From contig JAUSNB010000015.1 of assembly GCA_030645615.1 (NCBI GenBank), forward strand, positions 64,035 through 128,034: a stretch of DNA of 64,000 nucleotides, read 5' to 3'. Origin of the DNA: Actinomycetota bacterium. Lineage in GTDB: Bacteria > Actinomycetota > Actinomycetes > S36-B12. The position numbers were made by a program, and so were the translations under genes. Position 1 is the first letter of the stretch. The number at the start of each line of letters is the position of its first letter. The notes under the pieces were generated by a model. The model saw nothing but the letters and a program-made list of their open reading frames with translations. It searched no databases and had not been told where the DNA came from. Below, piece after piece: positions 39,898 to 49,067 of this stretch.

Positions 39898-42010
39898 TCA
39901 CCGTGCACGACTCTTCGATTGACCGCGGAGGCGACGAGTTGCGCGGGTGGCAGAGGGAGGGATGGGCCGACTGCCGTGGCCGACGGGAGCAAGGCCAATT
40001 GCTGCCCCGATGGCCTCCCACTGGGAGCCCCCCGCCGGCGCGGAGTTCATGTACACGACACCGATGATGTCGCGTTGGTCGCTCAGGAGAAGTCCGAGGC
40101 TGCGGTCTGAGTTGAGCTGGTTTCGCTTGGCGTTCATGTAGACCGCCAGCTTCGAACGCTCTACCTCGCGGCTGCCGTTGCTCGGCACTGTGACGGCGAA
40201 GAAGGTGGGGTAGCCCCACATCCCCGCGTAGCCCTGGCAGACGCTGTGTGAGCAGCCATCCGAGCGGGTCCGGCGGGCGATCTCGCGTAGCGCTTTTCCG
40301 AACCCCTTCTGGGCTGTTCCGGCGCTGCTCAGCAAATCAGCGCCTGAGCGAAACCAGCCCGGCTTCCTACCATCGGCTAGGAAGTCGACAATGACAGCAG
40401 CATCGGGATGCGTAGTGAATCGTGGCTTGGGCACCTCGACGTCGCTGACTCCGTCCTGCCAATACATCCAGGCATCGAGTGGGTCGGTGAAGGTCCCGAC
40501 TCGTGTTGTGAGCGAATCGGCCGCATGGGCTTTGCGTTCGCGGCGTGACACGGGAGGGGCGGTCGGATGGGCGAGTCGGACCTCGTCTGGATCAGGTTCG
40601 ACGTAAAGCCCGCCGCCGATGAAGAGCATGAACATGTCGAGTTCGTCGGTGCCGCGAAAATAGGTGGCAACCCCAGAATCGGTACGCCGCCGCAGGTACG
40701 AGAGGAACTCAGCAGGCCGATCCAAAACCCTGCTGATGACCTCGAGGTCGTGAAGAGAGGTGATCCACGGCAGGCCCCCTTCGCCAGGGAGTCCGGCCTC
40801 CTGCAGGTCCCCGAGTGAGACCGACAGGGGTCCGAGGTCATCGAGTGCGACCACGACTGAGCGAGCCTCACGTATGTGACGGAGGTCGAGCCACTCTCCC
40901 TTACTAAGCCACAGTCCGCCGTTTGCTTTGATGAGCGATTCCAACCGGCGAGTTTGGCCGACGCCTGCCCCGAGGATGTCGTCGATTTCTCGTCGCAGCC
41001 GGACGTGGTCGCCGCGTTGAGCAGCGTCGGCGACAGCCCGTGCATTGCGATCCGCGCACGAACTGTTGAGACAGGTCGCATCAACTCCCGCTTTCGGCGA
41101 GACGTACTTAAGGTTCGTGGCGAATGGCGCTGTCTGCAGCGCGGTAGCCACCGCCTCCACTGCAAGGGCCTCGCTAACTTCGTTGCGCACGCGGTCGTAC
41201 TTGCGCCAAGACCGCGGGTCGGCCTTCAAGGCGTTCTCAATGATGTACCGCAAGGAGTCCGAACCGATTTGACGTGCCGTCATCAAGTAGCAGTCGTCGT
41301 CGTCGCGAAGCAGGCATGTGCGTTCGAGGTCGTTTGCGCCCCTGAGCAATGCCATGACGTCGTCAACTGGGTCTCGCGCATCGTCGAACGAGGCACTCAC
41401 CGATCGTAGGACGGCAGCGATCGTTTCCAAGTCAACGTCACAATGGCGCACCAGATCGGCTGCGGTGAATGACGCACGCGCGCCGGGCAGAAACATCATG
41501 GGGACGATCGCGGCCCGGAACTCGTCGCTTTCCTGCGGGCTTAGCTCACGGTTGTCATGCATCGCCGACGCGGCGATGTCGCCTGTCGTGTCTCGCAGAT
41601 CGAGGAACACCTCGCTGTACTGATCTCGGATTGCATCGCGAACCGCGATGAAGTCGCTGTAGCGAAACCCAAGAGCTGGGAGCAGAAGCTCGTCGATGTC
41701 AGCCCGATCGAAGAAGGCACTGTCAAGCCTCCGCTCCAATGATTCGTACTGCATTCCCCGCACCAGGACGCCTTGCAGCTGGTAGTCGGCCGCCAATTTC
41801 GCAAGTGGGGCGTCGCTTATGAACCGCGCCGCACTCAATTGCTTGTACATCGCCAGGCGAAGCAGTCGACGCGCGCGTTCCACCAGCTCGGAGACGACGA
41901 TGTGCGGCTGGCGCCCATCCACGCCGGTGGATCCGGCCTTCCGTCCACCGCGACCAAGCAGAATTAGCGCGACCAACTCGATGGCCGCTGCGCTGCCCTC
42001 GGGTCCGCCT
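39898..42010 (-). pseudogene. C-terminal ~700 aa of a large unrecognised protein, fused to an MmeI-like fragment
   Basis: The frame ending at 39898 is open to 42537, but only the part from about 42005 down looks like real protein (IELVALILLGRGG onward, then YKQLSAARFISDAPLAKLAA). Four cysteines in a CLNSSCADRNA-type setting and VYMNAKRNQLNSDRSLG near the end are visible. I do not recognise the family. It has no start of its own: upstream of ~42005 the DNA belongs to the MmeI-like gene in another frame. I read it as the 3' part of a gene joined by deletion to the 5' part of its neighbour. Confidence 0.55.
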
Positions 42011-42844
42011 GCGGCGGAGTTCGGCGGGCTCGAGGTGCACCCGCGCGGCCTTCTCGAACAGGGTGCCATTGACGTAGGTCGTGCCGGCGAGGATTCCCTT
42101 GCGACCGTAGTCGCCTGGATCGTTGAGGACGTCGAACAGGGCGCCGAGTTCCGCGTAGGACGAGGTGTTTGGATCGCCGATGAGCTTCTCGATGAAGCGC
42201 TGGACGGGGTGGCCGCTGAGCATTCCGAGATCCTCGGCAAAGAGGCACCAGGCCAGTTGGAGGACGAATCGCTGGACCTCTTCCGGCGGTGCGCCGTCGC
42301 GGTCGCGGACGCTGTGGTACAGGTCGGCGACCGCTTTGGCGGCTTCGGTCGTGAGGTCGCGGTAGAGCTCGCCGAACAGGGGCATGACGCCTCGGCCCGC
42401 GAGGAAGTTGAGGGCCTCGAAGTGATCGGGGAGATCGACGAGGTCGAAGACGGCCAGGGGTTCCCGCATGTTCCGGCCGGGCTCGAAGACCTCGAATCGA
42501 TTGAAGGAGCACAGGACCACGTAGGGCGGTTGATCACGATGCGCTGACCTGTCAGCGCTGCTGGCCCAGTAATCGAGCGCTTGCTTGCGGTGCGCAGTGA
42601 GGCGGGACTTCTCTCCGGGGGCCTTCATCTCGATGATGCACAGGCCCTCCCAGTAGAGGTCCATGATCCCGTCGGCGGGTTTCGAGTCCTCGAAGACTGC
42701 CCCGCAGGTCGAACGGTCGCTGCCGAAGCACGCGAATAGCTCATTGAGGAAGGTCTGGGCCTCCGAGCGCTCCGTACCGGTGTACGGCTCCCACTTCGCT
42801 ACGAAACCGCGCAGGTTTGCCTGGATCTGTTCCCCGTTGAGCAT
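42010..42844 (-). pseudogene. N-terminal fragment of an MmeI-like type IIG restriction-modification enzyme
   Basis: From the start at 42844 about 278 residues match, from memory, the N-terminus of MmeI-type enzymes: AQTFLNELFACFG, then the nuclease core DGIMDLYWEGLCIIEMKAPG (D...ExK), KQALDYWA, YVVLCSFNRFEVFE, LAWCLFAEDLGML and YVNGTLFEKA. The methyltransferase and target-recognition parts are missing; homology ends at about LEPAEL (~42015) and the frame then runs through unrelated codons to 41723. The gene is thus broken and cannot modify or cut normally. A small gene lies 6 bp upstream. Confidence 0.7.
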
Positions 42845-42850
42845 GGGCGC

Positions 42851-43207
42851 CTAGACGAGTCGCTGCTGGCGCCCGGCAGGCGTCTCGAGATCCGGGAAGA
42901 GGGTGGTCGGTTCCGGATCGTCGAGGATCTCGTCCGTCGGGACCGGAACCAGGTAGGAGGCCTGGAACAGGCGGTCGCGTGCCTTGATGAGGTCTTGGAG
43001 CACGACATCGAGCGCCTCGCGGGCGCCGCCGTCGTAACCGATCCTGGCGACCTCGGCCTGTGCCCGCTTCGTTCGGCGGATGGCCTGCTCGACGTTCATG
43101 AGGGTCTCGGAGACCTCCGTCATGGCGCGCTCGTGAGCCACCTGCGAGGGGGTCCGGTCGTCGGACACGGATCCCGACCGCGCCTCGGAATCGCGGGCTG
43201 AACTCAT
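42851..43207 (-). CDS. Small hypothetical protein upstream of the MmeI-like fragment
   Basis: 118 aa from the ATG at 43207. Helical and charged (HERAMTEVSETLMNVEQAIRR with TKRAQAEVARIGYD), probably a coiled coil, with an acidic, Pro-rich tail. Ends 6 bp before the MmeI-like start, so it was probably cotranscribed with it and may be an accessory factor. Family not recognised. Confidence 0.55.
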   Translation of the reverse strand: MSSARDSEARSGSVSDDRTPSQVAHERAMTEVSETLMNVEQAIRRTKRAQAEVARIGYDGGAREALDVVLQDLIKARDRLFQASYLVPVPTDEILDDPEPTTLFPDLETPAGRQQRLV

Positions 43208-43347
43208 GGGCCTCACCGTACCGCGGCCGGCCAACAGCCATCCGTTGCTGCGTGCATCCTGTGGACACCGGGCGCTGGCTGAGTGACGATCGGTCCCTCA
43301 TTGCTATGGGCCAGCCGTCACGACCCATGCCGGCCGAAGGAGGCTCC

Positions 43348-43952
43348 ATGTGTGAGGCAGCGGCCGAGCCGCCGGCCGAACTGAAGCCGGAGCTATGCCT
43401 GGCGAACCTGACGCTCTACTTCGATACGAACATCATCGGCGACACTGCACCCGCGACGGCGGCGCTCTGGCGATGCCGGGAAGAAGGCTGGATCTGCATC
43501 CAGAAGGGCGACGCGCTCGATGACGAGCTGTCCACGCGAAAGGACCCAGTCCACGGGCGGAACTGCTCGCGGAGAGCGAGCCGCTGGCCGAGAGCTACGG
43601 CGTACTCGTGGTCGGGTCGTCGAAGCTCGGGCGAGCCGTGCTCGCCGCGGAGGATGAGGTCGAGGCATTCGAGGCGGTCAAGCAGTTGCTCTTCCCGAAC
43701 AAGGCGAGGCTGAAGGACCGCGACATCCGTGACGTCAGGCATGTCCACACGGCTCTGAAGTACCATGCGGACATCCTTGTCACTCGGGATGGCTACAGGA
43801 AGCAGCGCGAAGCCTTCCGGGCAGTGTTCCCGATGGACCTGCTGACGCCCGAGGAGGCTCTGGCGGTGGTCCGTGAGCGGATCGCCGACACCCGAGAAGC
43901 GCAGCAGTTAGGGCAGACCCACTGGTTGCCGCGGTGGGCACCTGGCGCCTAG
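43348..43952 (+). pseudogene. PIN-domain nuclease (toxin-like), frameshifted
   Basis: Starts at the ATG 43348 behind a strong GAAGGAGG. The first part has the PIN acidic motif LYFDTNIIGD. The frame shifts at about 43545 (in AGGACCCAGT), after which the +1 frame continues as RAELLAESEPLAESYGV..., then a typical PIN end ALKYHADILVTRDG and VRERIADTREAQ. One missing base in the CCC run would explain the break, so either a recent mutation or a sequencing error. No antitoxin gene lies directly upstream; the neighbour is divergent. Confidence 0.65.
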
Positions 43953-43992
43953 GACCCGTGGCCTGGTCAGTCGATCCTTCGGCACTCCAACC

Positions 43993-44424
43993 ATGAGGCC
44001 CCGTGACGACACCAGCCTGCTGGCACTGCATCTGCAGGTACCCGTCGACGAGGTCGCCGTGACCCTGCCAGGTCCCTGGAGGAAGGCCACTCCGTGGCGA
44101 GAAGGACTGACCGGCGCCGTCTTCACCCGCTCCCCAGGGCGCCCCGTCGCCATTCGCACGGTATCCGTGCCGACCGGGTCGCTCGACTTCGATCTTGACG
44201 CGGCCCTCGACGCTGGCGCCTGGCCAGAGGAGCTTGAGCCCGGACTGAGATGGGTCGAGGTCGGGCCCGCGGTTGCTGTCAATTCAGGCGGCGACGCGAT
44301 CGACTGGGACGTCGGCCAACCAATGGTGCGGATCGACTTCGACTTCGACAGTCGCCGATTCGTTCGGGCCATCCGCGCAGCCGTCGAACGAACCGCCTTG
44401 GCGGGCGACCGCCGGGAGGACTGA
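43993..44424 (+). CDS. Hypothetical protein
   Basis: 143 aa, ATG at 43993. Third codon positions are strongly G/C, as in real genes here. No signal peptide, membrane helix or motif recognised; the C-terminal half is acidic then basic (RIDFDFDSRRFVRAIRAAVE). No clear ribosome site. It could be part of the PIN gene transcript, 41 bp upstream. Confidence 0.45.
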   Translation: MRPRDDTSLLALHLQVPVDEVAVTLPGPWRKATPWREGLTGAVFTRSPGRPVAIRTVSVPTGSLDFDLDAALDAGAWPEELEPGLRWVEVGPAVAVNSGGDAIDWDVGQPMVRIDFDFDSRRFVRAIRAAVERTALAGDRRED

Positions 44425-44847
44425 CCTCGAAGGGCACCACCCCAGCGACCGTTGCAGGTGCCTGGTTCGCCTGCTGTCCACTCCGGGTGCTCGGCGTGCC
44501 GATCGTGCCTTCGCGCGCCCGCCAGCGTCCCACCGACGGACACCACCGTGCGTCGTGGTCGGTCCCGGTGCCGGTCGGTTGCACCGCGTTCATCGACGTG
44601 ACGGCGACTCACGCCGGGCTCCCCGCCGTGAGGCTCGTGTGCCGCGTTGATCGTGACCAGCACTCCTCCGTGGCCCACTCGGGGAGCCCGGCTGCAACCG
44701 CCCCGGCCCCGGTTGGAGGGCCCTGAGCCTCGTCCCAGAGGCCCTTTGGACGGCTCCGGGGACCGGCTGCCGGCAACCCAGAGATCGCCGAAGTCGTGAC
44801 GGCTGCGCGGATGAGTCCAGCGTGCTCCCGCGCCCACCCTCCGCCGG

Positions 44848-44890
44848 AATGCGAGGCACCGAGGGGGTCACACCGTTGAGTGGGTAGGGA
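44848..44890. repeat. Direct repeat flanking the relaxase module, left copy
   Basis: About 43 bp (AATGCGAGGCACCGAGGGGG...GGGTAGG) recurs at 49714-49756 with about three differences, and both are followed by GCAATCGCGTTG (44932-44943; 49768-49779). The two copies enclose the relaxase and two hypothetical genes. Confidence 0.75.
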
Positions 44891-45182
44891 TGCGACGCCC
44901 TCCCGGACGGCGAATGCGTGACACGCCGAGGGCAATCGCGTTGATCGAGTAGGGGATCAATCCACGGTCGCCGTCGGGCGGCAGGATGGCGAGGGGAGTG
45001 GGCATGGCAATCACCGCGGCGCTGCGTCCAGGACGAGGAGCCAAGGCCGCAGTCCCACGTCCTTTCAGCACACCCACCAAGCCCCCGACCAATCCCATCC
45101 ACAGCCCCCAGCCCCCCAATCCAGCCAGTCCCACAGCCATGACCCCAGCCAGCCCAGCCACCCTGCCCAACCCCCAGGCCAC
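44868..45182 (-). CDS. Possible small Gly/Trp-rich membrane protein divergent from the relaxase
   Basis: 104-aa open frame from a GTG at 45182: a Gly/Trp/Leu-rich hydrophobic stretch (residues 5-42), then a basic, Pro-rich tail ending inside the direct repeat. The strong C-over-G skew of this DNA could produce such a frame by chance, so it is uncertain whether it is translated. Confidence 0.25.
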   Translation of the reverse strand: MAWGLGRVAGLAGVMAVGLAGLGGWGLWMGLVGGLVGVLKGRGTAALAPRPGRSAAVIAMPTPLAILPPDGDRGLIPYSINAIALGVSRIRRPGGRRIPTHSTV

Positions 45183-45210
45183 GTCCCCAAGCCAACCCCC
45201 GAATCCATAT
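44941..45210. other. Candidate oriT region upstream of the relaxase gene
   Basis: Contains the 20-bp inverted repeat TTGATC-N8-GATCAA (44941-44960), then about 140 bp (45065-45210) very rich in C and A on the plus strand with little G. Origins of transfer of MobF elements usually lie next to the relaxase gene and hold inverted repeats by a nick site. No nick consensus can be assigned, so this is a suggestion from position and structure. Confidence 0.35.
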
Positions 45211-45260
45211 CCGGCTTGTAATCAGGATTGCTGCGGCCGCCGCGCGGACGGCTCGGGCCG

Positions 45261-48200
45261 ATGAGCATCCACACGACGGTGACCACGATCTCCCACGGCC
45301 CGGTGGGCATGGGCCAGGTCTGGTACCGGGTGACCGGCGTCGCCGGAGTGACCACGGCCCAGGTCGCCTACCGGGCAGCCGACCACGACCCGCAGGTCCG
45401 CCGGGTGCGGTTCGTCGGCACCGGAGGCACCGCCCGGCTCCTTGGGTTCACTCCGGGTGAGGTGGTTGCCTCGGCCGCCGACGTGCGGCTCGTGGCCCGG
45501 GCCTTCTCGGGTGAGTACCTGACCCATGGTGTCAAGACCGTCCGCTCGCGCCTGTCCCGCATCGCGGCAGCACCGGTACGCGACGCCGTCGTGGCACGCA
45601 TGGCCGAGGTCGGCCTGGTGGCTTCGGAGGTGTTCGCGGTGACGGAGTCGGCGGGCTGGTGGTCGGCGCTGAACCGGGCAGCGGACCGCGGCCGGACGGT
45701 GTCGCTGCTGACGGCGCGCGGGGTGCTCCGCGTCGCCCGCAGCCACCAGGTCGACGTCGACCCTGAAGACCTGTGGTCCCGGCTCGGGGCCGCGTCGAGG
45801 TCGGCGGCCGGTGGCGACGTCGACCTCGACTCCCCGACCACCGGCTTCACCGACCTGACCCTGGACCTCGAGCTCGCCGACGTCGACCTCGGCCGGGCGA
45901 TCTGGGAGCGGGCCTGCGCGCTGGCCGAACAGGTCGAGGTGGTGGGCAATGCGGGGTACGAGCTGACCCTGACCCTGCCGAAGTCGTTCTCGCTCGTCGC
46001 GCTCTCCGGTGACCCGGCGCGGATGGACGACTGGTTCGAGCTGATGCAGGACGCGGCCGACCATGCGCTGGCCCGGTTGATGGCCGAGGCCGGGTTCTGC
46101 TCGACCGGGCACCGCGGCGACGGCCAGGAGGTGACGGTGATGCCGGCCGACGGCTGGGCCGGCTTCACCGCGACGGAGATCTCATCACGAGCCGGCGACC
46201 CGCACCTGCACGTGCACTGCACCCTGCCCAACGTCCTGGTCGGCCGGGACGGCCTCGTGCGCACCATGGCCGACGGCGGGCGTGAGCTGCACGTCAACGC
46301 CCCCCGCTTCGCCGCGTGGGGGCAGGCGTACGCGGTGCGCGAGGCGCTGGCCCGCGGCCTGGTGACCTCGGCGGAGTTCGACGTCGAGACGTTCCAGTGG
46401 AAGGTCGGCGGCTTCGATCAACGCACCCTGGACCTGTTCTCCAAGGCCCGGCGCTCCGTGCAGGACGAGACGGCCGACGACGACCTGTCGGCGATGTCGG
46501 CGTGGACCCGTGCTGGGCGCGACCGCGCCGCCAAGCGACGCATAACCGGCGCCAAGTCCGGCGACCAGCCGACATGGACGCAACTGCGGGAGCGGTGCCG
46601 CGCGGAGGCCGCAGCGGAGGGCATCGACCTGGACGCCGAGCGCGACCGCATCCTGACGGCGAACTGGCCGCAGCCACCGACGTGGACCGACGGCCATTGG
46701 GCGTGGGCCGTCGAGGGCGCGGTGTGCGCGAACAGCGCCACCACGTCGCGCGCCAAGGTCCTCGCCCACGTCGACCTCGCGACGGCGCTGCTGCCCGCCT
46801 CCGAGCGGGAACGCATCACGGCACAGGTGCTCGACGGGACGTTCGCGCGCAGCCACCCCTCCCACGACCTGGGCATGAAGTCCGGCGGGCACCAGTTCGC
46901 GTCCCGCCCGATCCTGGAGATGGAGAACGAGCTCACCGAGATGTTCCTCGCGGGGCTCGGGGTGACCGGACCCAGGTTGCGCGACGAAGCTGTCGGGTCC
47001 GCCGCCGACCGGTTCGCCGTTCGGACCGGCTTCAGTCTCAACAGCGAGCAGATCCGCGCCGTGTACGCCATGGGCCAGTCGACGGACGCCATCACCCTGG
47101 TGTCGGGCGTGGCCGGCTCGGGGAAGACATCGGTGCTGTCCGTCCTTAACGACGCGCTGGAGAAGGGCCGGAAGCGCCTCCTCGTGGCGTCGACGGCGAA
47201 CGCCGCCGCCGCGAAGGCCGGCGACGAGTCCGGTGCTCCCTGGATGAACCTTCGCCAGCTTGCGCTGCGCCTTCAGGACCCCAAGGTGTCCCCGCGGCTC
47301 TTCGACGTGGTCGTCATCGACGAGGCGAGCCTGGCCGACGTGCGGAGCATCCACGTGGTGGCCGAGCACTGCGTCAAGCACGGCCGGCAGCTGATCCTCA
47401 TGGGGGACCATCGGCAGCTGAAGGCGGTCGGCGCGGGGGAGATCTACAACGTCCTGTGCGCGAGGCACCCGCTGGCCGTCATCCGGCTCGAGCGCAACCA
47501 GCGCCAGCAGACCGAGTCCGGTCGCATCGTCGCCGACGCCCTGCACGCCCGGCACTTCACCCGCGCGTGGGACGTGCTGCACGACGAGTCCCGCATCGTC
47601 GTGGTTCGCGGACCCGCCCAGAAGGTCAGCGCCGTCGCGGCGATGGTCGTCGACCACATGGCCGAGCATGGCCCTGGACAGGTCACCTGCGACGCCGTCA
47701 CCAACGCCGAGGTCGACGCCATCAACGCTCGCGTCCACGATCACCTGGTCGGCTCCGGCGCGGTGGACGCGGGAAGCGTCCGGGAGTTCCGCCAGCGCGG
47801 CCGCTCCCTGTCGGTGGGCGTGGGGACGGTGCTGCGCGTCGTCGAGCCGACCGGGCCGCGGACAGCCGCGGCCGAGCGGCTGCACCGCAGCCAGCGCGCG
47901 ACCGTCGTGACCACCGTCGGGGCCAAGGTGCAGGTCCAGCTGGACGACGGAAGCGCGCGGGCCCTGACTCCCGCGGCGCTGCTCAGGCACTTCGCCTACG
48001 GGTACGCCGGGACCGTCCACAAGGTGCAGGGACAGACCAGTGCCGTGCACGTCAGCGCGCTGTCGCCGATGAAGGACGCGGCCAGCCTGTACGTCAGCGC
48101 GAGTCGCGCCCGACTGGGCGTGTTCTTCGTCGCCGACGCCACCGAGTTCCTGGCCGACGCCGAGCTTCAGCACACCCGCACGTGGGGCAAGGCCCAGTTC

Positions 48201-48389
48201 GACGACGCCGTCATCGACCGCATCGAGTCCGTCTACCTCGGCCGCACCGAGACCGTCGACTCCGCGGCCGCATCGATGCTGCCGAAGGCCCCTGCGCCGG
48301 CGTACTCCCCGCACGCGTACGGGGCCGCCGGGTACTCCGCGGCCGGGTACTCCGCGCCACGACGCCAGGAAGTGGGCCTGTCGTGGTGA
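45261..48389 (+). CDS. MobF-type conjugative relaxase with C-terminal helicase (TraA/TrwC-like)
   Basis: 1042 aa. Residues ~230-340 carry the relaxase core: GYELTLTLPKSFSLVALSGD, then SRAGDPHLHVHCTLPNVLVG with the three metal histidines (H315, H317, H319). The C-terminal half is a RecD-like helicase: Walker A GVAGSGKT (about 616-623), VVVIDEAS, MGDHRQLKAVGAGE and YVSASRAR, with VHKVQGQTSAVHV. It would nick oriT, stay bound and unwind the strand. The N-terminal ~200 residues do not show the GYxYY-type catalytic tyrosine start of TrwC; candidate tyrosines (VWYRVTG, VAYRAADH) are present. The C-terminus ends with a short GYSAAGYSA repeat. Confidence 0.9.
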   Translation: MSIHTTVTTISHGPVGMGQVWYRVTGVAGVTTAQVAYRAADHDPQVRRVRFVGTGGTARLLGFTPGEVVASAADVRLVARAFSGEYLTHGVKTVRSRLSRIAAAPVRDAVVARMAEVGLVASEVFAVTESAGWWSALNRAADRGRTVSLLTARGVLRVARSHQVDVDPEDLWSRLGAASRSAAGGDVDLDSPTTGFTDLTLDLELADVDLGRAIWERACALAEQVEVVGNAGYELTLTLPKSFSLVALSGDPARMDDWFELMQDAADHALARLMAEAGFCSTGHRGDGQEVTVMPADGWAGFTATEISSRAGDPHLHVHCTLPNVLVGRDGLVRTMADGGRELHVNAPRFAAWGQAYAVREALARGLVTSAEFDVETFQWKVGGFDQRTLDLFSKARRSVQDETADDDLSAMSAWTRAGRDRAAKRRITGAKSGDQPTWTQLRERCRAEAAAEGIDLDAERDRILTANWPQPPTWTDGHWAWAVEGAVCANSATTSRAKVLAHVDLATALLPASERERITAQVLDGTFARSHPSHDLGMKSGGHQFASRPILEMENELTEMFLAGLGVTGPRLRDEAVGSAADRFAVRTGFSLNSEQIRAVYAMGQSTDAITLVSGVAGSGKTSVLSVLNDALEKGRKRLLVASTANAAAAKAGDESGAPWMNLRQLALRLQDPKVSPRLFDVVVIDEASLADVRSIHVVAEHCVKHGRQLILMGDHRQLKAVGAGEIYNVLCARHPLAVIRLERNQRQQTESGRIVADALHARHFTRAWDVLHDESRIVVVRGPAQKVSAVAAMVVDHMAEHGPGQVTCDAVTNAEVDAINARVHDHLVGSGAVDAGSVREFRQRGRSLSVGVGTVLRVVEPTGPRTAAAERLHRSQRATVVTTVGAKVQVQLDDGSARALTPAALLRHFAYGYAGTVHKVQGQTSAVHVSALSPMKDAASLYVSASRARLGVFFVADATEFLADAELQHTRTWGKAQFDDAVIDRIESVYLGRTETVDSAAASMLPKAPAPAYSPHAYGAAGYSAAGYSAPRRQEVGLSW

Positions 48390-48568
48390 GCGCCGGCCGC
48401 TGCGCGTGCACAGGCACGCCTGCCTGCGCCCGCCGTCCACGCGATCCGGCCTCGCGCGGCACGCGTCCACCACCTGCCGCACCCTCGAGCACGACCTTCG
48501 GGGTCGCGCTTCCACGCACGCCCGCCACGTCGGCGGGACCAGAGAACAAGGAGGAGAACCATGGGTGA
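48386..48568 (+). CDS. Possible 60-aa peptide coupled to the relaxase gene
   Basis: GTG at 48386 overlaps the relaxase stop (TGGTGA) and the frame ends inside the next gene. G/C-rich third positions and close packing favour translation; Cys/Arg/Pro-rich (GRCACTGTPACARRP). No homologue recognised. Could be a chance frame. Confidence 0.28.
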   Translation: MSAGRCACTGTPACARRPRDPASRGTRPPPAAPSSTTFGVALPRTPATSAGPENKEENHG

Positions 48569-49067
48569 GATCAAGGGAATGGCGAGCCTTCGCGCCCGCG
48601 GGAAGCTGGTGACGGTGGACGTCGAGTCGTACGAGGCGTGCCTCGGCGTCGGCGCCTATGACTGCGAGCCATTCGTCGAATGGGTGTTCCGTGTCGTCGA
48701 TGGCCGCAAGGTCCCGAAGTCGAGACGGCGCAACTACCCGATGGCCGTCGCCTGGGTGAACGAGGAGCAGTACGTCGAGAAGTGGGGCATCACCGACCAC
48801 GGGGCCTGGGCGATCGCCGGCGGCCTCCTGCAGTTCTATCCCGGCCTGTTCGAGGTGCGGGTGAACCGCAGCGCCGGCCACGACGGCTTCAAGATCTACC
48901 GGGCCGACTACGGGGAGACGTGGGTGTGCGGTGTCTGGCAGACCGACGTGGCGACGGCCGGAGCCGAGTTCGGCATCGCAGGGCTGCCGCCCGACCTGAC
49001 GGTCCACGAGCGGATGCACCCGGTGTGGCTGGACTACCTGCAGGCCGAACCCCACGACATCGACTGA
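48561..49067 (+). CDS. Hypothetical protein downstream of the relaxase
   Basis: 168 aa with a strong AAGGAGG site 7 bp before the ATG. Soluble, Trp/Tyr-rich in the second half (GDGxx-like GHDGFKIYRADYGETWVCGVWQ). No known motif. The stop shares bases with the next start (TGATG), so these two genes are coupled and probably work together, perhaps as transfer accessory proteins; that role is only inferred from position. Confidence 0.7.
   Translation: MGEIKGMASLRARGKLVTVDVESYEACLGVGAYDCEPFVEWVFRVVDGRKVPKSRRRNYPMAVAWVNEEQYVEKWGITDHGAWAIAGGLLQFYPGLFEVRVNRSAGHDGFKIYRADYGETWVCGVWQTDVATAGAEFGIAGLPPDLTVHERMHPVWLDYLQAEPHDID

Noticed and set aside
42010-42537. 5' part of the frame ending at 39898 as the true N-terminus
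   Set aside because: Over this stretch the MmeI-like frame is the coding one; the other reads as Ser/Pro/Arg-rich shadow.
48290-48360. Short repeats at the relaxase 3' end as a CRISPR-like array
   Set aside because: They are in-frame GYSA codon repeats of the C-terminus. No CRISPR array or cas gene is seen in the window.
46185-49055. 956-codon minus-strand frame over the relaxase
   Set aside because: Shadow; the relaxase/helicase motifs lie on the plus strand.
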